A stretch of DNA of 64,000 nt from NCBI RefSeq assembly GCF_030386795.1, contig NZ_JANUQM010000002.1:806001-870000 (forward strand), given 5' to 3'. The position numbers and the translations under genes were made by a program. Shown here one piece after another: positions 56,071 to 64,000 of the stretch. Source of the stretch: Streptomyces sp. S.PNR 29. Its GTDB lineage: Bacteria > Actinomycetota > Actinomycetes > Streptomycetales > Streptomycetaceae. The notes under the pieces were generated by a model that ran no database searches, had not been told where the DNA came from, and saw only the letters and a list, made by a program, of their open reading frames with translations. How positions within the stretch are numbered: the stretch's first letter is position 1; each line of letters starts with the position of its first letter.

Positions 56071-56742
56071 GTGGCGGAGCCGCGGGGGAGGCGTGTGCGC
56101 GAGGAGGAGGCGCACGCATGGCAGGAGCTCGTGACGACGGCCCGCCGGACCGTCTCGGACGGACTCGTCGTCGGCACCTCCGGCAACGTCTCGGTCCGCG
56201 TGGGGGACACGGTCCTGGTCACGCCGTCGGGAGTCCCCTACGACCGGCTCACGCCGGACGACGTCACCGGAGTCGGCCTCGACGGCCGGCAGGTCCTCGG
56301 CACGCTCGTCCCGACCAGCGAACTGCCCATGCACCTCGCCGTGTACCGCACCACCGGCGCCCGTGCCGTCGTCCACACCCACGCCGTGCACGCGACGGCC
56401 GTCTCGACGCTGGTCCGCGAGCTCCCGCTGATCCACTACATGGCCGCCGCGCTCGGCGGCCCCGTCCGGGTCGCCCCGTACGCGACGTACGGCACCGACG
56501 AGTTGGCCGAGAACATGCTCCACGCCCTCGCCGACCGCTCCGGCTGCCTCCTCCAGAACCACGGCACCATCACCTACGGCGCGTCGCTGGACCAGGCCTA
56601 CGACCGCACCGCCCAGCTGGAGTGGATGTGCCGCCTGTGGCTGACGGCCTCCTCGGTCCCGGGCCGCACACCGTCGCTGCTGTCGGAAGCACAGCTGGCG
56701 GAGGTGGGGGAGCGGCTGCGCGGGTACGGACAGAAGGGCTGA
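56071..56742 (+). CDS. Class II aldolase/adducin-family protein (FucA-like)
   Basis: 223-residue zinc-dependent aldolase, similar to L-fuculose-phosphate aldolase. It shows GLVVGTSGNVSVRVGDTVLV (phosphate loop), VPTSELPMHLAVYR (catalytic Glu), ARAVVHTHAVHATAVSTL with the HxH zinc ligands, and QNHGTITYGASLDQAYDRTA with the third His. The GTG at 56071 follows GGAGGAGG 8 bases upstream. It stands alone. The true substrate may be fuculose phosphate, ribulose phosphate or methylthioribulose phosphate. Confidence 0.85.
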   Translation: MAEPRGRRVREEEAHAWQELVTTARRTVSDGLVVGTSGNVSVRVGDTVLVTPSGVPYDRLTPDDVTGVGLDGRQVLGTLVPTSELPMHLAVYRTTGARAVVHTHAVHATAVSTLVRELPLIHYMAAALGGPVRVAPYATYGTDELAENMLHALADRSGCLLQNHGTITYGASLDQAYDRTAQLEWMCRLWLTASSVPGRTPSLLSEAQLAEVGERLRGYGQKG

Positions 56743-56861
56743 GGCCGGTTCCCGCTCGGCCCTGTGCGGCTGACGCGGATCGCCACCCCGATGCCGCACC
56801 TCGGCGCTCCCCGGCGGTTCCACCACTGGCCGGGGGAAGGATCGGCCGGGACACTGGACCC

Positions 56862-57989
56862 GTGCGCACTGTCAAAGCGACGGCCGCCGCCGTCACCGTG
56901 GCCCTGGCGGCCGGCGCAGCGAGCGTCGCCGCCGGCCGGCTCGCCAGCGACGCCGCGCTCAAGGCGTCCCCCGGCCGGCCCCTGCCCACCGAACCCCGGC
57001 TCACCGTGCACGGCACGGCGGCGGGGCAGATCACGCTCACCCGCGACCTGGCCGCCCTGCGCCCCGGCCGGTACGGCCTCGCCGGCGACGGCTCCCACGC
57101 GGTCGTCGGCCCCGTCCTGCCCTCCGCAGCGCACTCCGCCGACACCGTCGTGCGCCGCCTGGAACGCGTCACCCACGGCACCTTCGAGTCCGGCGACAAG
57201 GCCTGGTTCACCCCGAACGTGCACGTGGGCACCCCGAGCGCCGCCCTCGGCCTGGACCACACCGATGTCGGCATCCCCGGCGAACTCGGCACCCTCCCGG
57301 CCTGGTTCGTGCCCGGAGCCCGCGACACCTGGGTGATCGCGGTCCACGGACTCGGCACCACCAGGGAACACGCCATGAACATCATGGGGTTCCTCAACCG
57401 CCACCACTTCCCGGTCCTCGCCCTCGCCTACCGAGGCGACCCCGGCGCACCCCGCTCACCGGACGGACTGGGCCACCTCGGCGAGACCGAGTGGCGCGAC
57501 CTGGACGCGGCGCTCCACTACGCCGTACGCAACGGCGCCGAGCAGGTCGTCCTGCACGGCTGGTCCACCGGCGCCACGATGGCGCTGCGCGCCGCCGCCC
57601 ACTCGGGGCTGCGCGACCGCGTCTCCGGGCTGGTCCTGGACTCCCCCGTCCTCAGCTGGGAGACGACCCTGCGTGCCCTCGCCGCGGCCCGCCACACACC
57701 GGGGGTACTGCTCCCGCTCGCGGTCCGCGCCGCGCAGGGCCGCACCGGGCTGCGCGCCGACCGCCTGGCCGGCGGCGCCGGGCCCGGCAGGCTCACGGTC
57801 CCGACCCTGATCGTCCACGGCCCCGACGACACGGTGGCCCCCTGGCAGCACTCCCGCCGTCTCGCGGACGCCCGCCCCGACCTGGTCGCCCTCCACACGG
57901 TGACCAAGGCCCCGCACGCCGCCATGTGGAACGCCGACCCCGACGGCTACGAAGAGGCCCTGCGCCGTTTCCTGACGCCGCTCATGTGA
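56862..57989 (+). CDS. Alpha/beta hydrolase with N-terminal membrane anchor or signal
   Basis: 375 residues. The N-terminus (VKATAAAVTVALAAGAASVA) is hydrophobic, so the protein is exported or anchored. A beta-rich part (40-150) precedes the hydrolase domain with the oxyanion HG in VIAVHGLGTTREHAMN, nucleophile Ser in LHGWSTGATMALRAA, acid Asp in IVHGPDDTVAPW and His in KAPHAAMWNADP. It probably cleaves an ester or peptide-like bond; substrate unknown. GTG 56862 is the chosen start; no clear Shine-Dalgarno sequence. Confidence 0.8.
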   Translation: MRTVKATAAAVTVALAAGAASVAAGRLASDAALKASPGRPLPTEPRLTVHGTAAGQITLTRDLAALRPGRYGLAGDGSHAVVGPVLPSAAHSADTVVRRLERVTHGTFESGDKAWFTPNVHVGTPSAALGLDHTDVGIPGELGTLPAWFVPGARDTWVIAVHGLGTTREHAMNIMGFLNRHHFPVLALAYRGDPGAPRSPDGLGHLGETEWRDLDAALHYAVRNGAEQVVLHGWSTGATMALRAAAHSGLRDRVSGLVLDSPVLSWETTLRALAAARHTPGVLLPLAVRAAQGRTGLRADRLAGGAGPGRLTVPTLIVHGPDDTVAPWQHSRRLADARPDLVALHTVTKAPHAAMWNADPDGYEEALRRFLTPLM

Positions 57990-58158
57990 CGCCGGCCCGC
58001 ACGAGCGGGGGCGCCAGGTGGCGGTCATTCCGTTTAACTCCGTACCGCTGTCCTGTTTCCGTCCCCCGGCCTCCCGCGGGGCTCCGCGTTGGCCCTCCCT
58101 GTCGCCCGCGGTGACATTCCGTTTGGGTTTTCGGACCGTCAACCGCAAGACTGCACCC

Positions 58159-59559
58159 GTGACGTCCCGTATCCCGCGCGACTCCAGGCTTCGACTCGTC
58201 CGCCCACGACCCCTGGCCGCCGCCCCCAGAGCCGTGAACCAGCGCCGCCCGCGCCGTGCCGCCCCGCGCCCTCCGGAGGGCACACCGGCGCCGTCGGAGC
58301 TGGCGAGAATGGCGCGTTCCGGTCTGGCCGGCGCGGCCCGCGTCGCCCGCTGGGCCGACGCCGCCCTGGGCCCGGGACGTGCGAGCGCGACCTCCGACGG
58401 CACGGCCACCCTCTCCGACGCGACCGCCGAACGGGCGGCGCGGGAGTTGGGCCTGACAGCGGCTCAGGTCCGGGCCGAATGGGACACCGCCCGCCTCGCC
58501 GGTCTCGTCGAGGTGCACGGCGACAGCGCCCGCCCCGGCTGGCGGCTGCGCGCCTGGGACCGCGACGACAGCGCCGTCCTGCGCGGCTGGGTCGCCCTCT
58601 TCGACGCCTGGTCGCTCGCCTACCCGGAGCCCACGGAACATGAGCCCGCCGCCGTCGCCGAGGTCGTCTCGGCCATGCCGCAGGTGCTCTCCTTCCTCCA
58701 GCTGTCCGCCGGGCCCGTCCCCGTCGAACAGCTCCTCGACCTCCTGGAGCAGCGCGTCACCGAACTGCGCACCGAACGCTGCGAGATCCCCTACGGACCG
58801 CAGCCCGAGCCCGTCGAGGCGCCGCAGCCCGCGGACACCCCGCTCGCCCCGCTCCTCGACTGGGCCCTGCGCGCCCTCGCCTCCGTCGGCGCCCTCACCT
58901 ACGGCGACGGACAGGCCACGCTCACCCCGCTCGGCAGCTGGGCCGTCTGGGTCAAACTGGAGCAGATCTGCGTCGCCGCGCAGAGCCCCGCCGGGAACAT
59001 CGAGGTCTCCGCCGAGGAGATGCTGCGCGGCTGCGCCCAGCTCCGCCCGAACGCGGCCCGCGCCGAATACCGCGCCTGGCTCGCCGCCCGCCCCGTCGGC
59101 AGCGCCGTCACCGAACTGCTCGGCGCCGCCCGCGGCGAGGACGCCCTGCTGCGCGGCCTCGCCTTCGAGGCGCTGCGTGTGGTCGGCGCCCCCGCCGAGC
59201 CCGACGTCCGCGCCGTGGCCGAGGAGCCGACGCTCAGGCCGTACGCCCTGCTGTGGCTGGCCGAGCACGACGGGGTCGACCCGGAGGACGCCCACGAGGT
59301 CCTCACCCGGGAGGAGGCCACCTGGCTGTGGGTCGACACCGCCGCCGCCGTCGCCGACCACGGCGAGGCCCCGATGCTGGTGCGGCACCTGGAGTCCGCG
59401 CTGCAGCCGACCATCCCGCAACTGCTCGACGAGGTGCGTGCGGTCGGGCATCCCCGTACCGTGCAGGTCCTGGTGGCGCTGGCCGCCGCGCACCCCGACC
59501 CGGCCCTCGCCAAGGCCGTGCGCAGGGCCGCCTTCCAGGTGCACACCGGGGGGAGCTGA
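58159..59559 (+). CDS. Conserved-looking hypothetical protein, 466 residues
   Basis: Mostly helical, Ala/Leu-rich protein without signal peptide or membrane helix. Segments such as ATLSDATAERAARELGLTAA, PVPVEQLLDLLEQRVTELRT and ALTYGDGQATLTPLGSWAVW look like winged-helix units, and the C-terminal 130 residues (EALRVVGAPAEPDVRAVAEE, VRHLESALQPTIPQLLDEVR) resemble HEAT-like repeats. No family recognised. GTG at 58159 (VTSRIPRDSRLRLV) is chosen, perhaps leaderless; an ATG at 58018 in frame would add 47 unlikely residues. Confidence 0.65.
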   Translation: MTSRIPRDSRLRLVRPRPLAAAPRAVNQRRPRRAAPRPPEGTPAPSELARMARSGLAGAARVARWADAALGPGRASATSDGTATLSDATAERAARELGLTAAQVRAEWDTARLAGLVEVHGDSARPGWRLRAWDRDDSAVLRGWVALFDAWSLAYPEPTEHEPAAVAEVVSAMPQVLSFLQLSAGPVPVEQLLDLLEQRVTELRTERCEIPYGPQPEPVEAPQPADTPLAPLLDWALRALASVGALTYGDGQATLTPLGSWAVWVKLEQICVAAQSPAGNIEVSAEEMLRGCAQLRPNAARAEYRAWLAARPVGSAVTELLGAARGEDALLRGLAFEALRVVGAPAEPDVRAVAEEPTLRPYALLWLAEHDGVDPEDAHEVLTREEATWLWVDTAAAVADHGEAPMLVRHLESALQPTIPQLLDEVRAVGHPRTVQVLVALAAAHPDPALAKAVRRAAFQVHTGGS

Positions 59560-59569
59560 GCGGCCGGCG

Positions 59570-59983
59570 TCAGGTCCGTATCTCGGGGCAGTACGTGCCG
59601 AAGCTCCAGATGTTGCCCTCGACGTCCCGGGCCATGTAGTCCCGCGAGCCGTAGTCCTGGTCCGTCGGGGGCATCAGGATCTCCGCGCCGTGCTCCACGG
59701 CGTTGCGGTGGTGCGCGTCGACGTCGTCCACGACGACGTACACGCCCGTCGGGCCCGCGCCCTTCATCACCTCGTCGTAGCGGCTGCCGGTGCCCTTGGA
59801 GCCGACCATCACCGCGCCGTTGCCCTGGACCAGCTCGGCGTGCAGCACCGAGCCGTCCTCGCCCTCGTACACCGACAGCTCCCTGAAGCCGAGGGCCTGA
59901 GTGAGCTGCCTGATCCCCGCCTTCGCGTCCGTGTACAGCACCGTCGGGTAGATGCTCGGACGCGCGCCGCCCGTGACTGCCAT
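59570..59983 (-). CDS. VOC-superfamily (glyoxalase/bleomycin-resistance-like) protein
   Basis: 137 residues with two beta-alpha-beta-beta-beta modules: IYPTVLYTDAKAGIRQLTQA and VYVVVDDVDAHHRNAVEHGA, ending ARDVEGNIWSFGTY. The Glu/His metal residues typical of glyoxalase I are only partly present (HAELVQ, EGNIWSFG), so it may be a binding or resistance protein. ATG at 59983 follows AGGGAG. It converges with the 466-residue protein gene. Confidence 0.8.
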   Translation of the reverse strand: MAVTGGARPSIYPTVLYTDAKAGIRQLTQALGFRELSVYEGEDGSVLHAELVQGNGAVMVGSKGTGSRYDEVMKGAGPTGVYVVVDDVDAHHRNAVEHGAEILMPPTDQDYGSRDYMARDVEGNIWSFGTYCPEIRT

Positions 59984-60114
59984 GCCGATCACTCCCTTGT
60001 GAACCGGTACCTGACGAAAAATCCGGACGTCGCTCAGTCTCGCACCCACCGCCGACAACGACCCGGCGAGACGAACCGAACACCCGAACACAGAAAAAGT
60101 GGTTGCACGGCCCC

Positions 60115-60120
60115 GCTAGA
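60115..60120 (+). promoter_or_regulatory. Putative -10 element before ABC-F uORF
   Basis: TAGACT, ten bases before the uORF ATG at 60130, which would give an almost leaderless transcript. A -35 hexamer at the right distance is not clear. Confidence 0.4.
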
Positions 60121-60129
60121 CTGGCCTCC

Positions 60130-60153
60130 ATGGCCATTCTCCTCGCGCATTAG
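60130..60153 (+). CDS. Seven-codon upstream ORF (MAILLAH) before ABC-F gene
   Basis: ATG GCC ATT CTC CTC GCG CAT TAG. It sits 10 bases after a TAGACT -10-like hexamer and 58 bases before the ABC-F start. Behind it GGCGGGA (60156-60162) can pair with TCCCGCC (60179-60185). Short uORFs that stall drug-bound ribosomes control several ABC-F genes; a similar role is inferred here. Confidence 0.5.
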   Translation: MAILLAH

Positions 60154-60211
60154 ACGGCGGGAACGTCCTCAGCCGCCCATCCCGCCACCCACCCCGCTCT
60201 GGAGTCTGTCC

Positions 60212-61810
<1,599 letters not shown>

Positions 61811-61826
61811 GCGGTCAGCACCGGTT

Positions 61827-61894
61827 GATCGAAGATGTGATCCACCGCGGATGGATCATTCAGCCGATCTGTGATCCATCATCTGTGTGAGATC
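61827..61894. promoter_or_regulatory. Cluster of six GATC sites upstream of gbn
   Basis: GATC occurs at 61827, 61839, 61854, 61866, 61873 and 61891 within 68 bases, and again at 62121. Two share GTGATCCAYC. The density is far above chance in such GC-rich DNA. The downstream gene encodes a protein reported to bind GATC. Confidence 0.6.
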
Positions 61895-61927
61895 TCCTCG
61901 TACCGAGGTGTGTCCTACATCCATGTC

Positions 61928-61962
61928 ACGGCCGAGCCCTCGCTCACCGAGGTCTCGGCCGT
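61928..61962 (+). terminator. Possible terminator downstream of ABC-F gene
   Basis: 9-bp stem ACGGCCGAG (61928-61936) with CTCGGCCGT (61954-61962), followed by CGCGCCTTTCT. It lies 118 bases after the ABC-F stop and before gbn. Confidence 0.5.
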
Positions 61963-62163
61963 CGCGCCTTTCTGACCAGGCCTTTCGTGAAACAACCCGT
62001 TCGGCCGTACGGACACGACCGGATGGAATTGCACATTCCGCTTGTGGGGACGCGCTCCCGTCGTCAAAACCTTCTCTCACGGACCTTGCCGAATGGGTGG
62101 CCATGAAGCCCCGGAGGGGTGATCATGAGGAGACCAGAGCGCACTTCCCATGAGGAGGCACGG

Positions 62164-62385
62164 GTGGCCGAGACTCTGAAGAAGGGCAGCCGGGTGACCG
62201 GCGCCGCGCGCGACAAGCTCGCGGCAGACCTGAAGAAGAAGTACGACGCCGGTGCGAGCATCCGGGCGTTGGCCGAGGAGACCGGCCGCTCGTATGGCTT
62301 CGTGCACCGCATGCTCAGTGAGTCGGGCGTCACGCTCCGAGGGCGTGGCGGGGCGACCCGGGGCAAGAAGGCCGCATCGGCCTGA
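62164..62385 (+). CDS. gbn: Small helix-turn-helix nucleoid-associated protein Gbn
   Basis: 73 residues: a Lys-rich N-terminal helix (GAARDKLAADLKKKYDAGAS), a helix-turn-helix (SIRALAEETGRSYGFVHRML) and a basic Gly/Arg/Lys tail (LRGRGGATRGKKAASA). This matches SCO1839 of S. coelicolor, described as the GATC-binding nucleoid-associated protein Gbn; identity is by recall of sequence type, size and neighbourhood. GTG at 62164 follows GAGGAGG; the ATG at 62119 is less likely. GATC clusters upstream suggest that it binds its own promoter region. Confidence 0.75.
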   Translation: MAETLKKGSRVTGAARDKLAADLKKKYDAGASIRALAEETGRSYGFVHRMLSESGVTLRGRGGATRGKKAASA

Positions 62386-62538
62386 TCCCCCCGGGTGGCC
62401 CCACGGCTTCGATGGTGGCCACCCGGTCGGTCGGTTGATCGGCCGGGTGGTTACTGTGCAGTCACTTAACCCCTGCCGTCCAACGGCGTGCAGCCGTCGC
62501 ACGGCAGGGATGATGACCGCACGCATCGGAGGCGCCCC

Positions 62539-63342
62539 ATGGCTTCGCCCGCTCACGATCTGGATCCCGTACTCGACAAGGACGGCGTACGGCTCACCGT
62601 CGACGACGCGATCGCCACGGTGACGCTGACCAATCCGGCCAAACGCAACGCGCAGAGCCCCGCTCTGTGGCGGGCGCTCACGGAGGCCGGGCGGTCGCTG
62701 CCGGGTTCCGTCCGGGTCGTGGTGCTGCGGGCCGAGGGCAAGTCCTTCTCCGCCGGGCTCGACCGGCAGGCGTTCACGCCCGAGGGCTTCGACGGTGAGC
62801 CATCGTTCATCGACCTCGCGCGGGGCGATGACGCCGAGCTGGACGCGACCATCGCCGAGTACCAGGAGGCGTTCACCTGGTGGCGGCGCAGCGACATCCT
62901 GTCGATCGCCGCCGTGCAGGGGCACGCCATCGGGGCGGGCTTCCAGCTGGCCCTCGCCTGTGACCTGCGCGTCGTCGCGGACGACGTGCAGTTCGCCATG
63001 CGCGAGACCAGCCTGGGGCTCGTTCCGGACCTGACCGGCACACATCCGCTGGTGGGGCTGGTCGGCTACGCCCGCGCGCTGGAGATCTGCGTGACCGGGC
63101 GCTTCGTCACGGCCGAGGAGGCCGTGAGCACCGGCCTGGCCAACCTCGCCGTGCCGTCGGAGCAGCTCGACGGTGCCGTGGGCGACCTGGCGTCGGCGAT
63201 CCTGGCCGCGCCGCGCGACGCGGTGATCGAGACCAAGGCCCTGGTGCGCGGAGCGCTGGACCGGGACTACGAGGCCCAGCGCGTCGCCGAGCGGGCCGCC
63301 CAGGCACGTCGGCTGCGGGACCTGGCCGGACTCGGTGAATGA
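62539..63342 (+). CDS. Enoyl-CoA hydratase/isomerase family protein
   Basis: 267-residue crotonase-fold enzyme. It has AIATVTLTNPAKRNAQSPAL, the oxyanion segments VVVLRAEGKSFSAGLDRQAF and VQGHAIGAGFQLALACDLRV, and the catalytic region AMRETSLGLVPDLTGTHPLV, where the first hydratase Glu position is occupied but the second is not clearly a Glu. It may therefore be an isomerase or another crotonase. ATG at 62539 follows GGAGG. No fatty-acid gene neighbours it. Confidence 0.85.
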   Translation: MASPAHDLDPVLDKDGVRLTVDDAIATVTLTNPAKRNAQSPALWRALTEAGRSLPGSVRVVVLRAEGKSFSAGLDRQAFTPEGFDGEPSFIDLARGDDAELDATIAEYQEAFTWWRRSDILSIAAVQGHAIGAGFQLALACDLRVVADDVQFAMRETSLGLVPDLTGTHPLVGLVGYARALEICVTGRFVTAEEAVSTGLANLAVPSEQLDGAVGDLASAILAAPRDAVIETKALVRGALDRDYEAQRVAERAAQARRLRDLAGLGE

Positions 63343-63402
63343 GGCCGGTCCCTCTTTCCGGTTCCGCCGCGCGGGCTGCTGAGGTGCGCGGGCTGTGGCA
63401 GG

Positions 63403-64000
63403 TCAGTCGACCGCGCTGATCAGGACCGCCACGGTCGGATGGTCCGTCAGGGCCTCCGACACCGCTGCGCGGACCTCCCGGGCCACCTCCACGGCTCGGC
63501 GGTCCGCGTTCACCGCCAGTTCCACCTGCACGTGCCGGTGGGGCAGCGCTGTCGCGTCCGGCAGCTCCCTGATGTGGACCGGGTGGCCCAGCGTGGCCGT
63601 CAGCCGGGTGACGCCCGCGACCGCGAGCGCGGCGGTGGCCGCACGGATCTCGTCCGTGCCCTTCGCCTCCGCGGCCGACGGCGGCTCCGGCACGCGTTGG
63701 GACGAGGGCTCCGTCTCCTCGTCGAGCAGGGCCGTCACCCGCAGGTCCACGTCCGTCACCGTCAGGCCGAGTCGTTCCACCGCGGCGGTCGCCAGGGCGG
63801 ACCGCAGGCGGGAGGCCGTCGTCGGAAGCGGCTCGGAGGCCGTGGCCGCGAGGTCGGCCGTCATCCGCAGCGGGCCCGGGGGCAGGGCGCTCGGCGGGGG
63901 CAGTACGGCGGGCTCGTCAGCGCTCTCCGGGTCGGCCAGCCCGATGCGCAGCGCGTCGAGGCGCACGCCGCGCGCGTCCAGTGCCGCGCGCCGCAGCACC
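63403..64000 (-). CDS. Hypothetical protein, 5' end outside window
   Basis: At least 198 codons read minus-strand to TGA-type stop at 63403 and continue past the window edge. Sequence has two similar halves with the theme LRSALATAAVERLGLTVTDV and IRAATAALAVAGVTRLTATL, then VQVELAVNADRRAVEVAREV near the end, which recalls Asp23/Gls24-like envelope-stress proteins. Similar Streptomyces proteins carry the odd label nucleopolyhedrovirus P10 family. Function unknown. Confidence 0.65.
   Translation of the reverse strand, partial: VLRRAALDARGVRLDALRIGLADPESADEPAVLPPPSALPPGPLRMTADLAATASEPLPTTASRLRSALATAAVERLGLTVTDVDLRVTALLDEETEPSSQRVPEPPSAAEAKGTDEIRAATAALAVAGVTRLTATLGHPVHIRELPDATALPHRHVQVELAVNADRRAVEVAREVRAAVSEALTDHPTVAVLISAVD

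Overview
The window is very GC-rich DNA with third-position G/C bias, short or overlapping (ATGA/GTGA) gene junctions, many GTG starts, ectoine and cobalamin operons and an M. tuberculosis-like CobC. It is almost certainly chromosomal DNA of a Streptomyces. From memory, the gene order resembles the S. coelicolor SCO1838-SCO1880 region in reverse. No tRNA or rRNA gene and no complete mobile element was seen.

Layout. (a) 1-4.3 kb: secreted plant-cell-wall enzymes, namely a two-domain GH43 protein cut by the window edge, a PL9 pectate lyase and a PL3 pectate lyase. (b) 4.3-9.1 kb: a SigE-family sigma factor with its membrane partner, an AzgA-type purine permease and a class B penicillin-binding protein. 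(c) 9.1-17.5 kb: a LuxR-type response regulator and its likely histidine kinase, separated by a four-gene sugar ABC importer of YtfQRT-YjfF type on the other strand. (d) 17.6-26 kb: an acetyltransferase, an IclR regulator divergent from alpha-ketoglutarate-semialdehyde dehydrogenase, a DUF1349 protein, an MFS exporter, a GlxA-type regulator, a broken acetyltransferase, a DsbA/FrnE protein and a class V aminotransferase. (e) 26-29.3 kb: ectABCD. (f) 29.6-35.7 kb: a DinB-like protein, a class V aminotransferase, a polar amino-acid ABC importer, an amidohydrolase and a LacI remnant next to a palindromic element. (g) 35.7-54.1 kb: the cobalamin locus in two translationally coupled minus-strand operons, cobM-cobL-cbiG/cobJ-cobH-cbiX-cobC and cobD-cobQ-cobN-chlID-cobO-cobB-cobI. 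A ZIP metal transporter lies between them. The second operon has a cobalamin riboswitch and a 19-codon leader ORF. (h) 54.2-64 kb: a Pit phosphate transporter with a PHO box and a small membrane partner, a class II aldolase, an alpha/beta hydrolase, an unknown protein, a VOC protein, an ABC-F ATPase behind a 7-codon uORF, the small HTH protein Gbn, an enoyl-CoA hydratase and a truncated unknown gene.

How the parts connect. Pectin and arabinan enzymes, the sugar importer and the semialdehyde dehydrogenase suggest use of plant sugars or sugar acids. The importer and the IclR/dehydrogenase pair share a nearly identical 16-bp operator-like motif 8.5 kb apart, suggesting one small regulon. The strongest unusual signals are that motif, a one-spacer type I-E-like CRISPR remnant between cobN and the next chelatase gene, the riboswitch plus leader ORF before cobD, the uORF before the ABC-F gene, an 80-bp tandem duplication of the end of ectD, and palindromic intergenic repeats that entered reading frames (sigma-factor tail, CobB linker) or sit at the edge of a truncated gene.
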